DNA of 64,000 nt, taken from Protula sp. h YS-2021. Lineage: Eukaryota; Annelida; Polychaeta; Sabellida; Serpulidae. The position numbers were made by a program, and so were the translations under genes. The stretch is from positions 59,918,859-59,982,858 of the forward strand of contig OX457027.1 in the NCBI GenBank assembly GCA_949752745.1. The letters are read 5' to 3'. The notes under the pieces are model-generated. The model had not been told where the DNA came from. It did no database searches and was given only the letters and a program-made list of their open reading frames with translations. Below are positions 57,501-64,000 of the stretch, one piece after another (position 1 is the first letter of the stretch; each line of letters opens with the position of its first letter).

Positions 57501-60500
57501 CGCTGTGTTTTCTTTCTCTCTTAGTTATTTAATAGTTGCATACAGTGAATTTATTAGCCTCTAACCCACGCAATGGACATTTATTACATGCCAGATCATG
57601 GAATAAATGCAGCTGAGTCACAACTATTGCAGACAGAATAATGCGACGTTTATTAAATTAAGATTTCCATTCGTGACAATGTTGTTGCTGGACGCAGCTT
57701 TGACTTCTTTTGCTAAATGATGCAGCTTACAGATACAGATTACGATTTATTTTAACTAGACCGCTTTCGCTAGTAATTAGCAAGAATTACGCTTGACGCC
57801 ACAAGAAATAGGAGTCCAAATATTTAACTTTTTTTAGAATTATTTTAAATTCTTGGTTACACGTCATGCCAAAAATGCCAGTCACATCAAAACTCTACGT
57901 AGCACAGCTTTTGGCATGCTTTATCCCAATCGACATTTTGACGCCGATAAAAAGTCGATTTGAGGGGTCACTGCCCACTTGACCTACGATCCAGAAGGCC
58001 TACGATTTATTTTACCCGGTAAACGGTCATCTGCCCCCGGTCAACTGCCCCCCCCCAGTCAACTGCCCCCTTTTTTTGCAGCCCGGTCGACTGCCCCCCC
58101 CTCCTGCAATTTGACGGTGTCGTCATCTGCCCCCTCCTTTTTTTAGTAGAATTTTTTTCCAAAAATTGCCCACTCAACCTACGACCCAGAAGGCCTACGA
58201 TTTTTTTTACGATTGTTTTAGCCAGAATTTATTACTATATGGAACGTCTTCTAGCGACACCAGACGAACAACCGCGTCGAGGGATTGCAGCACGCAAACC
58301 AAATATTCATAACTTTCAGTCATTTATAATGTGAATACAACTTGATAGCAAGTTTGGAGGTGAGCATCTCTAAAATAGAGATCAGCATACCAGCTGAGAT
58401 GTATGCTGTTCAGCCTAACGGCAAGACACAATACACAGCAAAGACAATTTTTAACACTTGACAAGCCTTTGGCGTGCAAGAGTTATATGAATTTGTGCGA
58501 GCAAAATTCGTCCTTTTTTTTCTTCTTGACAGTTTTTCCGATTTTTTGTGTCTTGTTCTTCTCTGACACTATGGGCCCTACGACCATGAAACTTGGAACT
58601 TATGAAGAGCTTGATCTGAGCATGTGCATGTCACTTTTTATTTTCGTCTTTGATTTCGTTTTCTTTTTTAAAACGCCATGTGAAAAGAGGGTATTTTTTG
58701 CAAGTAAATGCGTAGCATTTAACCCACATTACACACAGTTGCACAGTGAGCTTTGCGCGAGCTCTCACTGCGTAAATAGCTAAAATGGCGTATGCTAGAT
58801 TAGTCAATAAAACCTTTAGTCAACAGAAACCAAACACTACTCGGCTTATAAGACGTATTCAAGCTGTGTTGTTTGCACTATATTATTCAAGAAATAACCC
58901 ATTGAAGGAAGTATTTTTGCGCTTTAATTTTTGTCAAGTGTTTAACATTTCGCTAGCGAAGTGAGGTTCTAGTTTGTCACTTATTTTGGAGGGATCAACA
59001 TGCTGGCACTGATAGCTAACATAGCTTTATATGTGGGCTTCGGTATCCCGACATAATGCCTAACGTCCGAAAAAAGTGAAGGTTGCAACATCTGGACCGA
59101 TTTTTGCTCCACCCCCTTTTTTTTTTGCTTTAATACATTGCTCCAAACTTCAATTAGCGTCACTCTGCTCAGAAGACATTAAAAGCCTATCCGTTTAATG
59201 TCAGGCTGACTCAGATCAAGAAGATATCCGCTTAACGTCAGCTAGTGTATAATCTACGGAGTCAGTTTGCCCGGTGAACGGATGATTGCCCCACCGGATG
59301 CCTGCTCCACCATTTGTGCAACCTAGGATGATTGCCCCACCGGATGCCTGCTCCACTATTTGTGCAACCTAGGATGATTGCCCCACCGGATGCCTGCTCC
59401 ACTATTTGTGCAACCTAGGATGATTGCCCCACCGGATGCCTGCTCCACCATTTGTGCAACCTAGGATGATTGCCCCACCGGATGCCTGCTCCACTATTTG
59501 TGCAACCTAGGATTATTGCCCCACCGGATGCCTGCTCCACCATTTGTGCAACCTAGGATGACAGCCCCACCTGCCTTCTACCCCACCCCGGATGGATTCA
59601 TCTACAACAACCGACAACGGGTCGGTCCAAATGTCGCACTCTGCACTTATTTTGGACGTTTTTTTGTCGTCGCGCGTTATGTCGCCGGGCGTTATGTCAT
59701 CGGCCGTTATGTCGAGGATTCGTGGGCTTCAGTGGCAAAATTTAAATGTCCACTTTTGCATAAAAAATGTTGATGAATTTCTAAAAACATTGACGTGGCT
59801 ATGTTACAGTATGCATCTCCCAAATTTGGTCGTTCTAGGCCTAACCATCTCAGAGGAGTTCGCGTGAAAAGGTTATGCAGAAAAGAATCATACGGAAACA
59901 ACTTACCGACTCCTAAGACTTCAATAAACTATGGGGATTGAAAATCCCCAAGTGTAAAAAGAAAAACAAGAATAATGGCACAAAGCAATAACAGCAATAC
60001 AACTGCGAGAACTAGAAGAAGAGAAAGAAGAAGAAGAAGAAGAAGAAGAAGAAGAAGAAGAAGAAGAAGAAGAAAAAGAAGAACAAGAAGAATACGAGTA
60101 ATAACGAGAAGAAGAGATAAAGGAGAAGGCGGAGCAAGGGAAGAGAGGGAGAAGGACGAGGGAAGGGTCTCCATGAACCCTCGGGTGTGTTGTTCTACCG
60201 ACATCCATGTAACGCCGGAAAAATGTTTTCGCTTTCAAAATTGATCAAATCCTAAACAATTCAAGGACTAAACAACATGTATTCTGGAAAGGCATAAATT
60301 GAAGATGGCTCTGTAATTCAGTATCATGTACTTACCGGAAGAAGACTTAAAGCAGTATTTGCAGGCGTCGTCATCGTCCGTTCTCGTCCCTATTTTCGAC
60401 ACGTCAACGCCTTCCCCTTTACAGTCCGAGTCCGTATTATAATCGCACACGTAACAGGTGAGACTCTCAGCTATCAAAAAAAAAAAAAAAAAACGGTTTT

Positions 60501-63500
60501 AAAACTAAATAATGTCCATTGACACTGCAATGAACTTTGAGAATATTACTTGTATATCTCCACATCAACTCAATAAAACCAGTTAATAAAAGAGCCACTG
60601 AATTTGATTTTGAAAGATTTGTAGTTAAATTTACAAATTCCATTATTTTTTACTTGGATTTATGTGTTGCACTCTGTATCAACTGTTAACGTGTTTTATT
60701 TCAGTTTTCTGTCTGAAGTAAAGTGAACGATTTGTCGAAAATTCCGACGAAATATGTGGCGTTTCAACGGCTAATGCATATTGAGGATACAGATCTTACT
60801 TATTATTACTTTTATGTGGTGTTGTTTTTGTGGCATAATCTGGGTTGAGATGTGAGTTTTCACATTCATGGCAGTTTGTGGCGACAGTGCAAGAAAGGGC
60901 TATTAATTAGGAGGTATAGGCTACCATAAAATAGCAGTTTCTCACGAACTTTATCCCCCCCGAACCCATAGAAAAGAAAAACGAATGCGTTTGTATTGGA
61001 AGAATATTGCTCCCTGCCACCCTCCCTCCCCAAAGGGTACTCAAAAATGCGGACTGAAAAAGAACGGTTACGGAAATAATGGTAACGGAAATAACGGTAA
61101 GCAGAAAAATGCTAAACGGAAAAAATGGCAAAGTGTAAAAATGGCAAATCTTCTAAACACGCACAAAATGAAAAACAAACAAACAAGCAATCAACATTCT
61201 GAAAACATTCGCACCTCCAGCCTACATGCTTGGTATACATGTAACCACCAAAGCAAAGCTTTTGTCTTTTAGTTGTTTGTAATTATCTCCATGGTTTATA
61301 AGAAAAAACTCGAATTTGTTTCGACTTTTATAATGTTCTGGTGCCACCTGAGTAATCTATGGATTAATTACACGATGCGCAAAGGCGCCGCTACTCCCGT
61401 AGCAATGCAGGCATAGGGATTATAACTCGTGGTGTGGATGCGAGGCCTTACATCTTGTGGAATTTTAGGTTTAGGCACTGAGTGCATTTTCTCTGATCTT
61501 GAGTAGGCATACAGGATAGTTTCTTGAAAAAAAAAACCTTATTTAGCTATGAAGAAATTACCATAATTTCCGTTTTTACCACTTCATCATTTTTTCCGCT
61601 ACGATTTTGTCCTACACCGACCCACTCCCCTTCGCCGGGAGCTGGAGGCGCAAGTATCGTTTAAGTCTGATTATAGAATCCGGGACAGAAGGGCCTTGGA
61701 CAAAAGGGCCTTGGACATAAGGGCCTTTCCCAAAACGGCCTTTTCCAAAAGGGCCTTTCCCAAAACGGCCCTAAGTGAAAAGTTGGACAAAAGGCCTTGA
61801 GAAATGGTTCTCAAAATTATTTTTATTTTTTGTGGGATAAAATAAAACTCCAAAAACAAAGTTTATTGATTTTATTGCCTGATTCATCGAGACAAATTTT
61901 TGGCTTTCCTTTATTACTTTACTGTGTCTTATATCCATTGCTGTTTGTCACAGTTCAAATAAAGACCTGAAATTCAGAACTCGTATATCGGCAAGACACT
62001 GACACGCAAACGGTATCCCTACAATTTATCTACTTTAGATGAATTGTCGTACCCACTCATTTAGATGAATTGTCGATAGATGAACTGTCGCTGGATGAAT
62101 TGTCGCCAGATGAATTGTCGTGGATTCCACGCCAACATCATCCGGCTTAGCGCGTGTGTTTAAAAAGCACATTGCAGAGGAACGAAACAAAGGACAGGGA
62201 TTATCTTTTGTGGCACAATGACTCTGAAATCTGGCATCTAAAGACAGCGATTGGAAGTAATTGAAAGAGTCCTTACAATGAGTAAAATATCAAGGCAGTG
62301 ATTGGTACAAACAGGGATTAACCTGTGGCACAGTGCTTCGGAAATGTCAAGAGAGTGATGGGAAGTAATTGAAACAAAACATCAAGGCAGTTATCTTTAA
62401 AAACACAATGAAGTTTGTATTTTTTACTTGTTATTTTATTACATATTTTACTAAATAATTAAAACTCAAAATCCTAGAAAAAAATTCTCAAGGCCCTTTT
62501 GTCCAACTTTTCATTTAGGGCCGTTTTGGGAAAGGCCGTTTTGGGAAAGGCACTTATGTCCAAGGCCCTTTCGTCCAAGGCCCTCTGTCTGGATACCTGA
62601 TTTTAACATCATTTTACTTCAAAACTGCTTGCTAGAAATATCAGGCCTGAATGTAAAAGTTAAAGGGTGGTTGCAAATCAACACAAAACCCTGAGTTTTA
62701 TGGGGATCAGATTGATTTTTTCTTTCAGCAAAGACATAGGCTAATCCACTAAGTTTCTCAAAGGAACAGTTTTTTTAAAGAAAAAAATGCACCCTATTCA
62801 GCTTGGTAAATCGCTATTGAATATTTAATGAACACTTGCACAGCGGAAATACTGCCGTTTCTTTTTGAGGTCGAGAGATCCATTTCAGAAAGATCTGTCA
62901 TCGTTTGCTAAAAATAGGGGGAGCAGCTTAAACTTTTTTCGATACATTTCATTGTAAATAATTTAACTGTAACACACTCGAATCTCAAGTTCATACTTTA
63001 TAGTGGCTTTGATGTAAATTGTAACTAGAAGCTCATTCCGCTAGCGAAATGTTAAACACTTGACAAAAATTAAAACGCAAAAATACTGGCTTCAATGGGT
63101 TATTTCTTGAATAATATATTGCAAACAACACAGCTTGAATACGTCTTATAAGCCGAGTAGTGTTTAGTTTCTGTTGACTTAAGGTTTTATTGACTGATCT
63201 AGCATACACAGTGAGAGCTCGCACAAAGCTCACTGAGCAACTGTGTGTGATGTGGCTTAAATGCTACGCATTAACTTGCAAAAAATACACTCTTCACATG
63301 GCGTTTTAACAAAGAAAACGAAATCAAAGACGAAAATAAAAAGTGACATGCACATGTTCAGATCAAGCTCTTCATAAGTCCCCAGTTCAATGGTCGTAGG
63401 GCCCATAGTGTCAGAGAAGAAGAAGACACAAAAAATCGGAAAAAGTGTCAAGAAAAAAAAAAAAGGACGAAATTGGCTCGCACAAATTCATATAACTCTT

Positions 63501-63653
63501 GCAAGCCAACGGCTTGTCAAGTGTTAAATATCCAAGAGTTATATCTCACAGTGCAGGCTTGAACATGGCTTGACAAATGCAATTCTCTCACAAAAAAAAC
63601 TTACCGTTTCCGATATACAGGAGAACACTCGTTAATACCAACAGCGACTTCAT
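54522..63653 (-). CDS. Ly6/uPAR-like GPI-anchored protein B, 4 exons, 126 aa
   Basis: Tandem paralogue of the gene at 19700-26136; predicted secreted and GPI-anchored three-finger protein, ligand unknown. Minus-strand coding exons: 63653-63605, 60470-60336, 56252-56157 and 54622-54522 (49, 135, 96, 101 nt). GT-AG introns all in phase 1, and no frame break. It has a signal peptide (MKSLLVLTSVLLYIGN, then A) and ten cysteines in the same spacing as A: TCYVC, SDC, ACKYC, RNC, DEC, RCVC, RCN. C-terminal NGSG and the hydrophobic tail (VIIFAVAVGKLLF) fit GPI attachment. Relative to A, substitutions concentrate in the first finger, while CVCDSSRCNGSG is unchanged. Introns hold many insertions absent from A (TIR element 61676-62596, Helitron-like copies 3 and 4, minisatellites). 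Confidence 0.88.
55641..55783. repeat. 11-bp minisatellite, 13 units (AGACCTTACGC)
   Basis: Thirteen uninterrupted units of AGACCTTACGC/AGGCCTTACGC, 143 bp, in intron 3 of Ly6 gene B. Since 11 is not a multiple of 3, every frame is open and encodes the same 11-residue pattern (LRRPYADLTQT); this explains three overlapping ORFs and is not a gene. Confidence 0.95.
56517..57191. mobile_element. TIR element with ACCGGGAGTTTCCG ends and AAGCCCTGGGGCTT phrases
   Basis: 675 bp. Left end ACCGGGAGTTTCCGAAAAGA and right end (inverted) ACCGGGGGTTTCCGAAAAGA. Near both ends are palindromic AGAAGCCCxGGGGCTTCT phrases. No transposase and no clear target duplication. It lies in intron 2 of Ly6 gene B. Confidence 0.7.
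57756..58211. repeat. Composite of iterated-phrase element ends
   Basis: A Helitron-like CTAG end (minus orientation, 57756-57759; hairpin CTAGTAATTAGCAAG) is followed by a block CACTGCCCACTTGACCTACG...GATTTATTTTAC (57967-58013). Next come GGTCATCTGCCCC/GGTCAACTGCCCC arrays (58014-58150). A second, direct copy of the CTGCCCACT..CCTACGA..AAGGCCTACGATTT block follows (58166-58211). The middle matches the foldback element at 32624-33145. Confidence 0.6.
58451..58972 (+). mobile_element. Helitron-like non-autonomous element, copy 3
   Basis: Best preserved copy. It starts TTAACACTTGACAAGCC, contains the inverted TTGTCAAGTGTTTAA near its end, then the perfect palindrome TTCGCTAGCGAA, eight bases, CTAG (58969-58972) and T. 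It lies in intron 2 of Ly6 gene B. An open frame with LGTYEELDL is shared with copies 1 and 4 but drifts at its ends. Confidence 0.6.
59281..59600. repeat. 46-bp minisatellite, 6-7 units
   Basis: Units start at 59281, 59327, 59373, 59419, 59465 and 59511, with a diverged partial unit at 59557. Each contains GATGATTGCCCCACCGGATG, CCTGCTCCAC and ATTTGTGCAACCTAG, with a C/T change alternating between units (CCACCATT or CCACTATT). The edge GCCCGGTGAACGGATGATTG recalls the GGTAAACGGTCATCTG end at 58014. Confidence 0.93.
60010..60165. repeat. GAA/TTC polypurine tract
   Basis: About 75 bp of nearly pure GAA followed by GGAGAAGG-type sequence, in intron 2 of Ly6 gene B. It is the counterpart of 23924-24040. 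The Arg-, Ser- and Leu-rich open frames here are repeat artefacts. Confidence 0.9.
61676..62596. mobile_element. TIR element with iterated GGCCTTGGACAAAAG ends and 9-bp target duplication
   Basis: 921 bp. The ends are inverted arrays of GGCCTTGGACAAAAG, GGGCCTTTCCCAAAACGG and related phrases (61678-61800; 62485-62594), tip AATCCGGGACAG / ATCCAGACAG. Flanks are CTGATTATA (61667-61675) and CTGATTTTA (62597-62605). In Ly6 gene A the homologous site at 25693-25701 has CTGATTATG once with no insert. It lies in intron 1 of Ly6 gene B. No transposase. Confidence 0.75.
62038..62121. repeat. GATGAATTGTCG iterations inside the 61676-62596 element
   Basis: Five units of TAGATGAATTGTCG with variable joins, suggesting an older iterated-phrase element end nested in the larger element. 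Confidence 0.8.
63025..63527 (-). mobile_element. Helitron-like non-autonomous element, copy 4
   Basis: On the minus strand it starts TTAACACTTGACAAGCC at 63527 and ends with a GCTAGCGGAAT-type hairpin, then CTAG (63025-63028) before T. It lies in intron 1 of Ly6 gene B. The corresponding place in gene A (about 25990-26010) has no insert. Confidence 0.6.
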
Positions 63654-64000
63654 TCTGATAGATCTTTAAAAAGAAAATATCAGCTGTTTTCATCTTGCCA
63701 CATGTATTTTTTATTAATTCAGAAATTTTGACACTTAGCCCATTTTCTGTTTGTATGTTTTAGCGTCTTTATAAACGTCGTAGAAGTGACATTCGAAAAT
63801 TCGGCACTTTATTCTGCTATGTTTCAACTTTGCAATATCACCTGAACATTTCAACCCATTTGGGATTATTTTTGAGCATATTGAAGTTATTCTTTATTAT
63901 TCAACAATGATTGTGTTTAAACAGACAAAAAAGCACGAAATTTTGGCTGTTATTCCAGCGCAAGGTTTAAAAAATCAAGCAGAAACAGTGACGATGTTTT

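Noticed and set aside
59921..60244. Arg-rich, Ser-rich and Leu-rich ORFs of 89-105 aa
   Set aside because: They are the three readings of the GAA/TTC tract in a Ly6 intron.

Overview
This window looks like nuclear DNA of a marine invertebrate animal, most likely a lophotrochozoan and possibly a mollusc. The reasons are spliced genes with GT-AG introns, AT-rich non-coding DNA, abundant DIRS/Ngaro-type retroelements, and the long 'CTTGACC...AAGGTCA' phrase repeats I associate with molluscan genomes. The taxon is inference only. No bacterial operon, CRISPR array or rRNA is visible.

Three spliced genes could be assembled by hand from conserved exons and splice sites; all lie on the minus strand. 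Two are tandem paralogues of a small Ly6/uPAR-type protein (19700-26136 and 54522-63653). Each has four exons of identical lengths (49, 135, 96, 101 nt) and encodes 126 residues: a signal peptide, ten cysteines ending in CN, and a hydrophobic GPI-type tail. The third, a three-exon gene of 216 residues at 33341-39648, resembles ureidoglycolate hydrolase/lyase, a cupin enzyme of purine breakdown. A frameshifted copy of its last exon lies at 12940-13090. With matching intron and flank sequence (about 15.9-26.4 kb against 48.9-63.9 kb, and 11.7-13.1 kb against 32.4-33.6 kb), this shows that a cassette holding one Ly6 gene plus one ureidoglycolate gene was duplicated in tandem. A further remnant of the Ly6 intron 3 lies near 10.9-11.6 kb.

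The left end (1633-9694) holds an almost complete, recent DIRS-type tyrosine-recombinase retrotransposon on the minus strand. It has identical 181-bp inverted terminal repeats, an internal complementary region that joins the two outer ends, a gag ORF, RT-RNase H and a tyrosine recombinase. Three small lesions break the last two ORFs.

The rest is mobile-element debris and repeats: a Gypsy gag remnant, LINE remnants, two or three Ngaro/DIRS-like fragments, pogo-type elements with TA target duplications, a Helitron-like family ending in a hairpin plus CTAG, several elements whose ends are built from iterated 11-25 bp phrases, phrase satellites, an AT-rich GATATC-palindrome array, minisatellites and microsatellites. 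Because the two cassettes are collinear, several insertions can be dated relative to the duplication by finding the empty site in the other copy.
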